Assembly (NCBI RefSeq): GCF_943912385.1
Contig: NZ_CALTTY010000014.1
Span: 1 to 44,403, forward strand
From: an uncultured Anaerococcus sp.
Lineage (GTDB): Bacteria > Bacillota > Clostridia > Tissierellales > Peptoniphilaceae
Direction of reading: 5' to 3'
Length of the DNA: 44,403 nucleotides
The position numbers and the translations under genes were made by a program. The stretch's first letter is position 1; every line of letters begins with the position of its first letter. The notes beneath the pieces were generated by a model that made no database searches, was not told the origin of the DNA, and saw nothing but the letters and a program-made list of their open reading frames with translations. Positions 16,470 to 24,452 of the stretch are shown here, in pieces.

Positions 16470-18314
16470 ATGAAACAAGAATTTAAGGCAGAAGCAAAAA
16501 AAGTCATGGATCTTATGATCCACTCAATTTATACAAACAAGGAAATATTTTTAAGAGAGCTTATTTCTAACGCATCAGATGCCCTCGATAAGCTATACTA
16601 CGAAGATTTAAAGTCAGACTCAACGACAAACAAGGAAGACTACTATATAGAGATAATACCAAATAAGGAAAAAAGAACTCTTACTATCAGAGACACTGGT
16701 ATAGGGATGGATGAGGAGGATCTTATAAATAACCTCGGAACCATCGCTAGATCTGGCACAGAAGCCTTTAGAGAGTCTATCAACTCATCAGATATAAAGG
16801 ATTTAATAGGACAGTTTGGGGTTGGATTTTACTCAGCCTTCATGGTTAGTCAAAAAATCGAAGTCCTCACAAAAAAATATGGCGATAAAAAAGCCTACAT
16901 TTGGGAAAGTGAAGATGCAGATGGCTTTACCATCAAGGAAGCATCTAAGCAATCAACAGGGACAGATATCATCCTCTACTTAAGAGAAAATACCGATGAT
17001 GAAAACTACGATACCTACCTGGAGGAAAATAAAATCAGGGCTCTAGTTACTAAGTATTCTAACTATATTAGGTATCCAATCAAAATGGTTGTAACAAAGA
17101 CTAAGCTAAAGGAAGGATCAGATCCTGAAAATCCAGAATACGAAGATTATAAAGACCTTGACATCCTAAATTCTGATAAACCAATTTGGAAAGAAGATAA
17201 GAAAAATCTTACAGATGAAGACTATATAAACTTCTACCAGGAAAGCCACTTTGGTTTTGATAAGCCCCTATCCTGGGAGCACCTTAAGGTAGAAGGACTG
17301 GTAGAATTTACAGCCCTATTATATGTACCTGAAAAAACTCCTTTTGACTATTATTCAAAAGATAGGCAAACAGGGCTTGAACTTTACTCCCACGGGGTAA
17401 AAATCATGGACTCCTGTGATGAAATCCTAGATGATGCCTATTCCTTTGTAAAGGGTGTAGTTGAATCTGATGATTTAACTTTAAATATATCAAGGGAAAC
17501 ACTCCAAAAAAATAGGCAATTAAGGGTAATTTCTAAGCAAATAAATAAAAAAATTAACTCACATTTAAAAACTATGATGGAGAAAAGTAGGGAAGAATAC
17601 GAGAAATTCTATAAGGAATTTGCTGACTCTATCAAGGTTTCAATCTATGAATCATACGGGGCAAATAAAAAAGACTTACAAGACCTACTTCTTTTCTATT
17701 CGAGAAATGAAGAAAAGCTAATGAGTCTAAAAGAATACAAGGAAAAGGCAACCTCAACTGAGGAATTTATTTACTATGGAACAGGTGAATCTATTGAGAA
17801 AATTAAGTCTTCACCAGCCCTAAAAATGGTTGGAGAAGACAAAGACGTCCTCCTACTCGATGAGGCTCTTGATGAATTTTTAATCAAGATGCTAGGAGAA
17901 TACGATGGCTTAGAATTTAAATCAATCACAGCAGAAGATGAGGCAGAAGAAGATGAGGAAGATAATGAAATTATAAGCTTTATTAAAGAAGCTATGCCAG
18001 AAGATGTGGTTGATGTAAGCTTCACAGATAAATTAGAAGACGTGCCAAGCCTAATTAAAGAGCGTGGAGAAGTCTCAATAGAGATGGAAAAGACTCTTAA
18101 AAATCAACCAAATGCCATGGGAATAAAAGCAGAAAAGATTTTAGAAATATCAACAAAAACAAAAGCCTATGAACTCTTAGAAGAAGCTTATAAGGAAGAT
18201 ACAGATAAGGCAAAAATGATAGCAAATCTTTTACTAGACCAAGCCAGACTCATAGAAGGCCTAGAAATCGAAGATCCAGTAACATATGCTAAAAATATTT
18301 GGAAGTTAATTTAG
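16470..18314 (+). CDS. htpG: Molecular chaperone HtpG (bacterial Hsp90)
   Basis: ATP-dependent cytosolic chaperone. The 614-residue protein has the N-terminal GHKL ATPase (ELISNASDALDKL near 29-41, DTGIGMDEEDL near 76, GQFGVGFYSAFMVS near 111), the middle domain with the catalytic-loop arginine (NISRETLQKNRQL near 337) and a C-terminal dimerisation domain. An acidic stretch around 488-500 (EDEAEEDEEDNE) interrupts the boundary before the C-terminal domain. AGGAGG precedes ATG by eight bases. It is monocistronic, bounded by the CIRCE-like site and a strong terminator. Confidence 0.97.
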   Translation: MKQEFKAEAKKVMDLMIHSIYTNKEIFLRELISNASDALDKLYYEDLKSDSTTNKEDYYIEIIPNKEKRTLTIRDTGIGMDEEDLINNLGTIARSGTEAFRESINSSDIKDLIGQFGVGFYSAFMVSQKIEVLTKKYGDKKAYIWESEDADGFTIKEASKQSTGTDIILYLRENTDDENYDTYLEENKIRALVTKYSNYIRYPIKMVVTKTKLKEGSDPENPEYEDYKDLDILNSDKPIWKEDKKNLTDEDYINFYQESHFGFDKPLSWEHLKVEGLVEFTALLYVPEKTPFDYYSKDRQTGLELYSHGVKIMDSCDEILDDAYSFVKGVVESDDLTLNISRETLQKNRQLRVISKQINKKINSHLKTMMEKSREEYEKFYKEFADSIKVSIYESYGANKKDLQDLLLFYSRNEEKLMSLKEYKEKATSTEEFIYYGTGESIEKIKSSPALKMVGEDKDVLLLDEALDEFLIKMLGEYDGLEFKSITAEDEAEEDEEDNEIISFIKEAMPEDVVDVSFTDKLEDVPSLIKERGEVSIEMEKTLKNQPNAMGIKAEKILEISTKTKAYELLEEAYKEDTDKAKMIANLLLDQARLIEGLEIEDPVTYAKNIWKLI

Positions 18315-18325
18315 ATAAATAATTC

Positions 18326-18367
18326 TAAAAGGAAAGTACGGAAAATGTGCTTTCCTTTTATTTTTTT
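18326..18367 (+). terminator. Terminator of htpG
   Basis: Perfect 11-base stem, arms 18326-18336 and 18350-18360 (TAAAAGGAAAG / CTTTCCTTTTA), followed by seven T residues. Confidence 0.92.
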
Positions 18368-18410
18368 AAAATAAATTGAGTTAACAGTAAAAAATATCTA
18401 TTGCTTAAAG

Positions 18411-18441
18411 AACAATTAGAAACAAAGCTAGTTGTTTTTTT
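18411..18441 (+). terminator. Second, isolated terminator-like hairpin after htpG
   Basis: AACAATTAG (18411-18419) pairs with CTAGTTGTT (18428-18436, one G-T pair) and runs into a T-tract. There is no gene between it and the htpG terminator. It may be a backup terminator or the end of a short leader RNA. Confidence 0.6.
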
Positions 18442-18494
18442 ATATTCCTATAAAAAATCCCTTATAAACTAGTATAATAATCTTATATAAGTAT

Positions 18495-18516
18495 CAAGGG
18501 AAGTAATCCCTTTTTT
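18495..18516 (+). promoter_or_regulatory. Hairpin with T-run in the leader of the second M18 gene
   Basis: AAGGGA / TCCCTT (18496-18501 with 18507-18512) plus six T residues sits directly before the GGAGG site (18520-18524) and downstream of a TATAAT (18473-18478). It has the form of an attenuator but is small. Confidence 0.4.
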
Positions 18517-18528
18517 ATTGGAGGAAGT

Positions 18529-19917
18529 ATGGAAGATATTAGAAAAAATGCTTGGTTAGAAATGACTGAGACAGAGTTAAAAGATTTGGATAGTTTTTCC
18601 AAGGATTATCTAGGCTTTATTGATAATTCTAAGACTGAAAGAATGGCTGTTAAAGAAGTCATTGAAAGAGCGGAAGAGGCTGGTTTTAGACCACTTGATG
18701 AATTGATTTCAAATGGGGAAGTTAAGGCTGGAGCTAAGGCTTACACCATTAATAGAAACAAGGCAGTGGCTCTTTTTGTGATTGGTAGTGAAGACCTTGA
18801 AAAGGGTATGGCTATTGTTGGTTCTCACCTTGACAGCCCAAGGCTTGATCTTAAGCCAAACCCACTTTTTGAAGCAAGTCATGCAGCTTATTTAAAAACA
18901 CATTATTATGGGGGCATAAAAAAATACCAGTGGACAAATATTCCTCTTAGCCTTGTGGGTGTTGCCTTTACGAAAGATGGCAAAAAAGTTGAAATTTCTA
19001 TTGGTGAAAAGGAAGATGATCCGGTATTTTTCATATCAGAACTTTTAGTCCACCTATCAAATGACCTTAACCAAAAAAAGGCAGGGGAAGTTATAGAAGG
19101 TGAAAAATTAAATATAATGGTAGGATCAATTCCACTTAAGGATGAAAAGGAAAATCCTATCAAGAAAAATGTCCTAAAATACCTAAGCGAAGAGTATGGC
19201 CTTGTCGAAGAAGATTTCCTTGTGGCAGAATTAAATGTAGTGCCTGCAACTAAGTCTCGTGAAGTAGGCTTTGATAGGTCAATGATCATGGCCTATGGCC
19301 ACGATGATAAGGTATGTGCTTATGCATCTTTAAAAGCAATCATTGAAGCCGGAGAAGATATACCAGAAAAAACCCTTGTTGGCCTATTTGTAGACAAGGA
19401 AGAGATTGGTTCATATGGGGCAACAGGCATGACTAGCCAATTTTTCGAAGATATGGTACTTGAAATCCTAGATGCACAAGGCAAGGGCAATATTGTTAGT
19501 CTTAAAAGAGCTCTTAGAAATTCTAAGGTCTTATCAGCAGATGTAACCCTCGCAGAAGACGCAGCTTATCTTGACGCGACAGAACCACTTAATACAGCAA
19601 AGCTCGGCCACGGTGTAGCCCTTACAAAATATACGGGAGCTCGCGGCAAGGGTGGGTCAAATGATGCTGATGGAGAATACCTATCAGAAGTAAGACTTGC
19701 CTTTGCTAAGGAAAAAGCAATTTGGCAAACAGGAGAACTTGGTAAGATCGACCAAGGTGGTGGGGGAACAATTGCCTATATTCTTGCAGAATACGGCATG
19801 AGTGTTGTCGACTGTGGGACACCTGTAGTATCAATGCATGCACCTTTAGAATTAATATCCAAGGCAGACCTCTACCAATCCTACAAAGCATATTTAGCAT
19901 TTTTTAAACATATATAA
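18529..19917 (+). CDS. M18 family aminopeptidase (aminopeptidase 1, ApeA-like)
   Basis: Cytoplasmic zinc aminopeptidase, paralogous to the enzyme at 2275-3552 but from the longer ApeA branch (462 aa). Metal-site segments are intact: GSHLDSPRLDLKPNP near residue 96, the insertion-branch motif KTHYYGGIKKYQW near 124, AYGHDDKVCAY near 255, DKEEIGSYGATG near 287 and MHAPLEL near the C-terminus (about 443). GGAGG sits four bases before ATG. It is monocistronic; a weak hairpin after the stop (19930-19948) has no good T-tract, so termination is unclear. Confidence 0.94.
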   Translation: MEDIRKNAWLEMTETELKDLDSFSKDYLGFIDNSKTERMAVKEVIERAEEAGFRPLDELISNGEVKAGAKAYTINRNKAVALFVIGSEDLEKGMAIVGSHLDSPRLDLKPNPLFEASHAAYLKTHYYGGIKKYQWTNIPLSLVGVAFTKDGKKVEISIGEKEDDPVFFISELLVHLSNDLNQKKAGEVIEGEKLNIMVGSIPLKDEKENPIKKNVLKYLSEEYGLVEEDFLVAELNVVPATKSREVGFDRSMIMAYGHDDKVCAYASLKAIIEAGEDIPEKTLVGLFVDKEEIGSYGATGMTSQFFEDMVLEILDAQGKGNIVSLKRALRNSKVLSADVTLAEDAAYLDATEPLNTAKLGHGVALTKYTGARGKGGSNDADGEYLSEVRLAFAKEKAIWQTGELGKIDQGGGGTIAYILAEYGMSVVDCGTPVVSMHAPLELISKADLYQSYKAYLAFFKHI

Positions 19918-19967
19918 GATATTGATAATAAGGGCTTTAGAGTCCCTTTAAAAACTTTAGAAAAAAT

Positions 19968-19995
19968 TTGACATTAGTTTTAGCTGGTGTATAAT
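19968..19995 (+). promoter_or_regulatory. veg promoter P1 (distal)
   Basis: Perfect TTGACA at 19968-19973 and perfect TATAAT at 19990-19995 with a 16-base spacer. Confidence 0.85.
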
Positions 19996-20005
19996 AATAG
20001 TTTTC

Positions 20006-20034
20006 TTGACAAAAGTGCCATATTACCGTATAAT
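20006..20034 (+). promoter_or_regulatory. veg promoter P2 (proximal)
   Basis: Perfect TTGACA at 20006-20011 and perfect TATAAT at 20029-20034 with the optimal 17-base spacer; the second full-consensus promoter within 40 bases. Confidence 0.92.
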
Positions 20035-20064
20035 GATAAAAGTATCAAATGGAAGGATGATTAA

Positions 20065-20304
20065 ATGGCACAAAGATCAGTTCACGATATTAGGAAAGAA
20101 GTTGAAAATTCGGTAGGTAAGGAAGTTATCCTCAAGGCCGATATGGGTAGGAAGAGAGTAAAAACTAAAACAGGTATCATTGTAAATGCATTTCCAAGTG
20201 TGTTTACAGTAAAGGTCAACAATGAATTTGATGTAGAAAGAACAGTATCTTATACTTATTCAGATATCTTAACATCTACAGTAAAGTTGACCCCAAGCAA
20301 ATAA
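20065..20304 (+). CDS. veg: Veg family protein
   Basis: Small 79-residue SH3-like-fold protein of the Veg family, widespread in Firmicutes; in Bacillus subtilis Veg stimulates biofilm formation by interfering with SinR. Family features: DIRKEVENSVGKEVILKADMGRK at the N-terminus (see residues 8-30), the central FPSVFTVKVNNEF and SYTYSDILTSTVKL near the end. GGAAGGA upstream of the ATG. It is flanked by two strong promoters and its own terminator, so it is a highly expressed single-gene unit. The role in this organism is unknown, as SinR need not be present. Confidence 0.93.
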   Translation: MAQRSVHDIRKEVENSVGKEVILKADMGRKRVKTKTGIIVNAFPSVFTVKVNNEFDVERTVSYTYSDILTSTVKLTPSK

Positions 20305-20309
20305 AATCA

Positions 20310-20337
20310 GGGGCTGGTAAAACAGCCCCTTTTTTTA
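20310..20337 (+). terminator. Terminator of veg
   Basis: GGGGCTG (20310-20316) pairs with CAGCCCC (20323-20329) around a six-base loop, then T8. Confidence 0.93.
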
Positions 20338-20398
20338 TTTAAATAGATTGTTATAGAGAATAAGTTCTTTAAGATTTAAATAAGTAAAAGAGGTTAAT

Positions 20399-21238
20399 AT
20401 GAAATTCGCAGACTTACACATGCACACATCTTATTCAGATGGGGACTATGGTATAGAAGAAGTAATTGAAATGGCAAATAAGGCTGGTCTTAAGAGCTTG
20501 GCTATTACTGACCATGATAGGTGTGATCATTTCGATAAGATTAAAGAAATTGGGAAAAATTATCATATAAGATTGGTAAAGGGGCTTGAAATATCAGCCT
20601 ATGATTTTGATAGCCAGAAAAAAGTCCATATAGTTGGCTTATTTTTACCTGAAAAAACACCTGAAATTGATAAATTAAATGCGATTACCAATAAAAAAAG
20701 AGAAGCCTACCATATTTCCCTATTAGAAGATCTAAGAAAAGATGGTTTTGACCTGGACTATGACTTTGTTAAGAGATTCGCCCCAAATTCTATAATATAT
20801 AAGTCAGATATCTTCTGGGCTTTAAAGGATAAGTACCCTGATAAAATGGATGGGGTGGGATTTAAGGATATATTTAATGAAGAAACCACAGATAAGCTCG
20901 CAGAAACAATGGGATATATATCAGTTAAAGATGCCATAGGGGCAATAAATAAGGATGGTGGCCTATCAGTCCTTGCCCATCCCCAAGAATATGACAACTG
21001 GGATGAGATAGAAAAATATAAGGATATGGGACTTGGTGCTATTGAAATTAATAATTCTAGGATGAAGGATAAGGATTTTTCAAGGGCAAGAGACTTTGCT
21101 AAAAGACTTAATCTTCTTATGTCAGGTGGGTCTGATTTTCATAGACTTGGTAGGTTTGATTTAGGGGACTATGGCCTAAGTAAAGATGAATTTATAAGAC
21201 TGGAGGAGAAATTTAATGAAAAATATAGTAATTCTTGA
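20399..21238 (+). CDS. PHP domain metal-dependent phosphoesterase
   Basis: Cytoplasmic phosphoesterase of the PHP superfamily (279 aa), related to YciV/RnaseAM-type 3',5'-nucleotide or 5'-exoribonuclease enzymes. Metal ligands appear in DLHMHTSYSDGD (residues 5-16), AITDHDRCDHF (about 36-46), a glutamate in GLEISAYD, VLAHPQEYD near 190 and the C-terminal GGSDFHRLG near 240. GAGG lies before ATG. The next gene starts 23 bases inside its 3' end. The physiological substrate is not evident. Confidence 0.9.
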   Translation: MKFADLHMHTSYSDGDYGIEEVIEMANKAGLKSLAITDHDRCDHFDKIKEIGKNYHIRLVKGLEISAYDFDSQKKVHIVGLFLPEKTPEIDKLNAITNKKREAYHISLLEDLRKDGFDLDYDFVKRFAPNSIIYKSDIFWALKDKYPDKMDGVGFKDIFNEETTDKLAETMGYISVKDAIGAINKDGGLSVLAHPQEYDNWDEIEKYKDMGLGAIEINNSRMKDKDFSRARDFAKRLNLLMSGGSDFHRLGRFDLGDYGLSKDEFIRLEEKFNEKYSNS

Positions 21239-22178
21239 TTCTAAACCTGTAAATCCAGGAGATATTTCCTTTAAAAAACTAGAGAAATTAGGAAATCTCA
21301 CAGTCTATAAAGAAAGGGCTAATGGTAGAGAGGAGATAATAAAAAGAGCCAAGGATGCTGATATCCTCCTTGTTTGCTATGCAAGGATTGATAGGGAGAT
21401 TGTAGAAAGTCTTCCTAAGCTAGAATATATTGGACTTCTTTCAACTGGTTTTGATAATATTGACCTTGATGCTTGTAGGGAAAATAACGTCGCTGTTACA
21501 AATGTACCTTCCTACGGTACTGAGGCTGTTGCCCAATTTTCCCTGGCCCTCTTACTTGAAATAGTATCTAGGGTCGGCCACCATGATAGGGAGGTTAAAA
21601 ATGGTCGCTGGATGAAGGCAGGATTTTGGTATTTTGGTGACTATCCTCTCATAGAATTATATGGCAAGACTATTGGTATAATAGGTCTTGGAAAGATTGG
21701 CCTTGCGGCAGCAAAAATATATAAGGCCATGGGCATGGAGGTCCTAGCCTATAACAGGAGCGAGGATGATAAGGCTAGAGAATATGTAAAATATGTAAAT
21801 ATTGATGCCATTTATGAAAAATCCGATATAATTGATTTACACCTACCTTTAACTGAAAAGACAAAAAATATTATAGATGAAGATTCAATATCAAAAATGA
21901 AGGATGGGGTTATAATCATAAATACTGCTAGGGGTGGCTTGGTTGACGAAAAGGCTCTCATGGCAGGGATTGATTCAGGCAAGGTATTTGCAGCAGGACT
22001 TGACGTAAATAAGACTGAACCAATAAATTGTGACAATCCCCTTCTTTCCTATAAAAATATTATTCTAACCCCACACATGGCATGGGGGCCAGGAGAAACT
22101 AGGAATAGACTTGTTGATATAGCTATAGATAATATTTTTTGCTTTGAAAGGTCAGAGAGTAAAAATAGAGTAGATTAA
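21216..22178 (+). CDS. D-2-hydroxyacid dehydrogenase (glycerate dehydrogenase / HprA-like)
   Basis: NAD-dependent oxidoreductase interconverting 2-keto acids and D-2-hydroxy acids. In 320 residues: substrate domain, Rossmann motif GIIGLGKIG (about 151-159), catalytic arginine in NTARGGLVDE (about 235-244), glutamate in DVNKTEPI and histidine in TPHMAWGP. The TPHMAW variant resembles hydroxypyruvate/glycerate dehydrogenases rather than lactate dehydrogenase. GGAGGAG (21202-21208) inside the preceding gene drives the overlapping start. It forms an operon with the PHP gene and probably the alanine symporter, which begins eight bases after its stop. Confidence 0.92.
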   Translation: MKNIVILDSKPVNPGDISFKKLEKLGNLTVYKERANGREEIIKRAKDADILLVCYARIDREIVESLPKLEYIGLLSTGFDNIDLDACRENNVAVTNVPSYGTEAVAQFSLALLLEIVSRVGHHDREVKNGRWMKAGFWYFGDYPLIELYGKTIGIIGLGKIGLAAAKIYKAMGMEVLAYNRSEDDKAREYVKYVNIDAIYEKSDIIDLHLPLTEKTKNIIDEDSISKMKDGVIIINTARGGLVDEKALMAGIDSGKVFAAGLDVNKTEPINCDNPLLSYKNIILTPHMAWGPGETRNRLVDIAIDNIFCFERSESKNRVD

Positions 22179-22186
22179 GGAGTTTT

Positions 22187-23560
22187 ATGAAAATATTTAT
22201 CGATATTGCAGATTTCATGTGGGCAAATGTAATAGGTTATGTCCTTTTAGGAGTGGGACTATATTATTCGATAAGACTTGGATTTCCACAATTTCGTTAT
22301 GCCAAGGATATCTTACACGTGATAAAGAAAAACTTAAAATCTGAATCAAATGTGTCAGGCTTTGCAGCCCTTGCAACCGCAGTTGGCGGCCAGGTTGGGA
22401 CAGGATCTCTTGTAGGAGTTGCCACAGCCCTTGTTGCAGGCGGACCTGGAGCTATATTTTGGATGTGGATGACAGCCTTATTAGGTATGATTATCACCTT
22501 CGCAGAAACGGTTTTAGGACAAGTTTACAGGGTGAAATTATCTGATGGCACCTATAGGGGAGGTCCTGCATATTATGTGAGGTTTGGACTAAAGTCAAAG
22601 ATAATGTCAGTTATTACCGCATTTTTTTACATAATAGGGGTTGGACTTTGCATAGCTTTCATGCAGACAAATTCTATAGCCCAGGCCCTTTCAGGAGTAT
22701 CAAGTATAGACCCAATCTATGTTGGAATAATCGTTACAATTATAGCAGCCATTGTTACAATAGGTGGGGTAAAGAGACTTACTGATATTTCTTCAAAGAT
22801 AGTTCCAATAATGGCTGGTATTTATATACTAGTAGTCTTATTTATTCTTGTTACAAATATTACTAAGGTGCCAGCAATGTTTTCTGACATTTTTAAAGGT
22901 GCTTTTGGAATCAAACAAGCCTTTGCAGGCCTTGGTGGATACACAATCATGCAAGCCTTTAGGTTTGGGGTAGCAAGGGGACTATTTTCAAACGATGCTG
23001 GTAATGGTATTGCAGGAATCATGCACGCATCAGCAGATGTCAAACACCCAGCAGAACAAGGATTTCTTGGAATGTTTGGAACCTTTGTCACAACTATTAT
23101 AATCTGCACCCTCACAGCCTTTGCAATCATGCTTACAGGAGTACTCGGAAATGGAAACGACGGCATAGTCCTAGTCCAAGACGCCTTCCAATCACAACTT
23201 GGAAATATTGGTAGGTGGATGATATTTTTTGCCATGCTAATGTTCGGTTTTACAACCCTAATTGCAGACTTATTCTACGGGGAAACAAATGTCCTTCTAA
23301 TCTTTAAGGAAAAATCGAAAATTCCTCTTTGGATTTATAGGCTTATAGCCTTTGCCATGTTTATAATTTCAACTAAACTAGACCTTGAAGTAGTCTGGGG
23401 CATTATAGATGTCTTTGTTGGAATAATAGTCTTTATCAACGTAGTTAGCCTCTTTTTACTCTTTAAAAATGTAAGAGAAGTCATGGATGACTACGAAAAG
23501 CAAAGAGCAGAGGGCATAGAAGATCCAGTTTGGAAGAGTGACACAGAATATAAATTATAA
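22187..23560 (+). CDS. Sodium:alanine symporter family protein (AGCS)
   Basis: Secondary transporter importing alanine or glycine with Na+ (or H+). The 457-residue protein has about 11 TM helices and the AGCS signature regions: the glycine-rich AVGGQVGTGSLVGVATAL (about 62-79), GGPGAIFWMWMTALLG and GVARGLFSNDAGNGIAGIMHA (about 264-284). Starts after AGGAG, eight bases behind the dehydrogenase, and ends at a strong terminator. Alanine uptake fits the amino-acid-fermenting profile of the region. Confidence 0.95.
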   Translation: MKIFIDIADFMWANVIGYVLLGVGLYYSIRLGFPQFRYAKDILHVIKKNLKSESNVSGFAALATAVGGQVGTGSLVGVATALVAGGPGAIFWMWMTALLGMIITFAETVLGQVYRVKLSDGTYRGGPAYYVRFGLKSKIMSVITAFFYIIGVGLCIAFMQTNSIAQALSGVSSIDPIYVGIIVTIIAAIVTIGGVKRLTDISSKIVPIMAGIYILVVLFILVTNITKVPAMFSDIFKGAFGIKQAFAGLGGYTIMQAFRFGVARGLFSNDAGNGIAGIMHASADVKHPAEQGFLGMFGTFVTTIIICTLTAFAIMLTGVLGNGNDGIVLVQDAFQSQLGNIGRWMIFFAMLMFGFTTLIADLFYGETNVLLIFKEKSKIPLWIYRLIAFAMFIISTKLDLEVVWGIIDVFVGIIVFINVVSLFLLFKNVREVMDDYEKQRAEGIEDPVWKSDTEYKL

Positions 23561-23565
23561 GAATT

Positions 23566-23612
23566 AAAAAATCCGGATTTAGGTAAAAAACCTAGTCCGG
23601 ATTTTTGTTTTT
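23566..23612. terminator. Bidirectional terminator between AGCS symporter and glyoxalase
   Basis: Twelve-base arms AAAAAATCCGGA (23566-23577) and TCCGGATTTTTT-like (23596-23606), with an inner ATTTAGG / CCTAGT continuation and A/T runs on both flanks. Confidence 0.92.
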
Positions 23613-23625
23613 AAAAATATTTGTC

Positions 23626-24007
23626 TTAGTCTTCTTTTTGGATGATCTCAATTTTGTAACCATCTGGGTCTGTCACGAAGAAGTACTTATCTGAACTATC
23701 GCTTAGACCACGAAGATCTGTAACTTCAAAGCCTTTTTCTAAAAATTCCTCCCTTAAAGATTTAATATCAGGGTGAGAAATAGCAATGTGGCCGTATCCT
23801 GTACCAAGATCATAATCTTCTTCTTGATCGTAGTTAGGTAAGTTCAAGCTCATAGTCTGGACTTTGAGGTAGTTTTAAATAAACTAGGTCAAATTTCTTA
23901 TCAGGAAATTCTTTCCTTCTAGATTCTACAAATCCTAACTCTTCTGTATAAAACTTATAAGACTTATCAAGGTCTTTTACCCTAACCATAGTGTGTAAAA
24001 ATTTCAT
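23626..24007 (-). pseudogene. gloA: Lactoylglutathione lyase (glyoxalase I, VOC family), frameshifted
   Basis: Two adjoining reading frames together encode one VOC-family glyoxalase of about 127 residues. The first, from ATG 24007 with AGGAGG upstream, encodes MKFLHTMVRVKDLDKSYKFY through YELELT and then meets TAA; the second continues with NYDQEEDYDLGTGYGHIAI to a normal C-terminus (DPDGYKIEIIQKED). The family expects ELTYNY here, so the DNA ACC-T-AAC-TAC lacks two bases, near 23836. All metal ligands survive across both frames: His5, the Glu of ELELT, the His of GYGHIA and the Glu of KIEII. It may be a recent inactivation or a sequencing error. Confidence 0.85.
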
Positions 24008-24093
24008 AATATCCTCCTTACTTTATATATAACCCAAAAGGGAAAATCCCACACACCTAAAATATTATTAAAGAAAGTTTTTGAATATAGTTT

Positions 24094-24123
24094 AATAATA
24101 TTAAAGTTGACTTTAATATTATT
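24094..24123. promoter_or_regulatory. Long perfect palindrome over the DUF2089 promoter -35 (candidate operator)
   Basis: Fourteen-base arms, AATAATATTAAAGT (24094-24107) and ACTTTAATATTATT (24110-24123), around a two-base centre. The centre coincides with the -35 hexamer TTGACT (24107-24112). A further half-like ATTATTAAAG lies upstream near 24064. Confidence 0.7.
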
Positions 24124-24135
24124 TAGGTTTATAAT
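24107..24135 (+). promoter_or_regulatory. Promoter of the DUF2089 / membrane protein pair
   Basis: TTGACT at 24107-24112, 17-base spacer, perfect TATAAT at 24130-24135. Confidence 0.85.
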
Positions 24136-24158
24136 AGAAATAACAAAGGAGGATAGGG

Positions 24159-24452
24159 ATGGAAAATGGTAAAAGAGAATGGATAGAAAATCTTGATGAC
24201 AGCGAGATTGACTTTATTAAAAGATTTATCCTAGAATCAGGATCCTTAAAAGAAATGGCAAAAATCTACGGAGTTTCCTATCCGACAGTAAGGCTAAGAC
24301 TTGATAGATTAATAGAAAAAATAAAATTATCTGATAAGGAAGACTTTTCCTATGTTAGTCTAATTAAATCAATGGCCATAGATGGAAAAATCACTTTAGA
24401 CGCAGCCAAGGTTTTGATTGAAGAATACAAAAAAGAAGGAGGAGATAAATGA
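24159..24452 (+). CDS. DUF2089-like helix-turn-helix protein
   Basis: A 97-residue predicted DNA-binding protein. A sigma-70-region-4-like helix-turn-helix (SLKEMAKIYGVSYPTVRLRLDRL, residues about 29-51; split here only for reference) is followed by a small helical C-terminal part (MAIDGKITLDAAKVLIEEYKK) typical of DUF2089-type proteins. AAAGGAGG precedes ATG. It overlaps the following membrane-protein gene by four bases. The unusual palindrome at its promoter makes autoregulation plausible. No target outside this unit can be seen. Confidence 0.85.
   Translation: MENGKREWIENLDDSEIDFIKRFILESGSLKEMAKIYGVSYPTVRLRLDRLIEKIKLSDKEDFSYVSLIKSMAIDGKITLDAAKVLIEEYKKEGGDK

Noticed and set aside
23626..23853. 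Independent 75-aa gene
   Set aside because: It is the 3' half of the frameshifted glyoxalase; its apparent ATG lies within the coding sequence and lacks a ribosome site.
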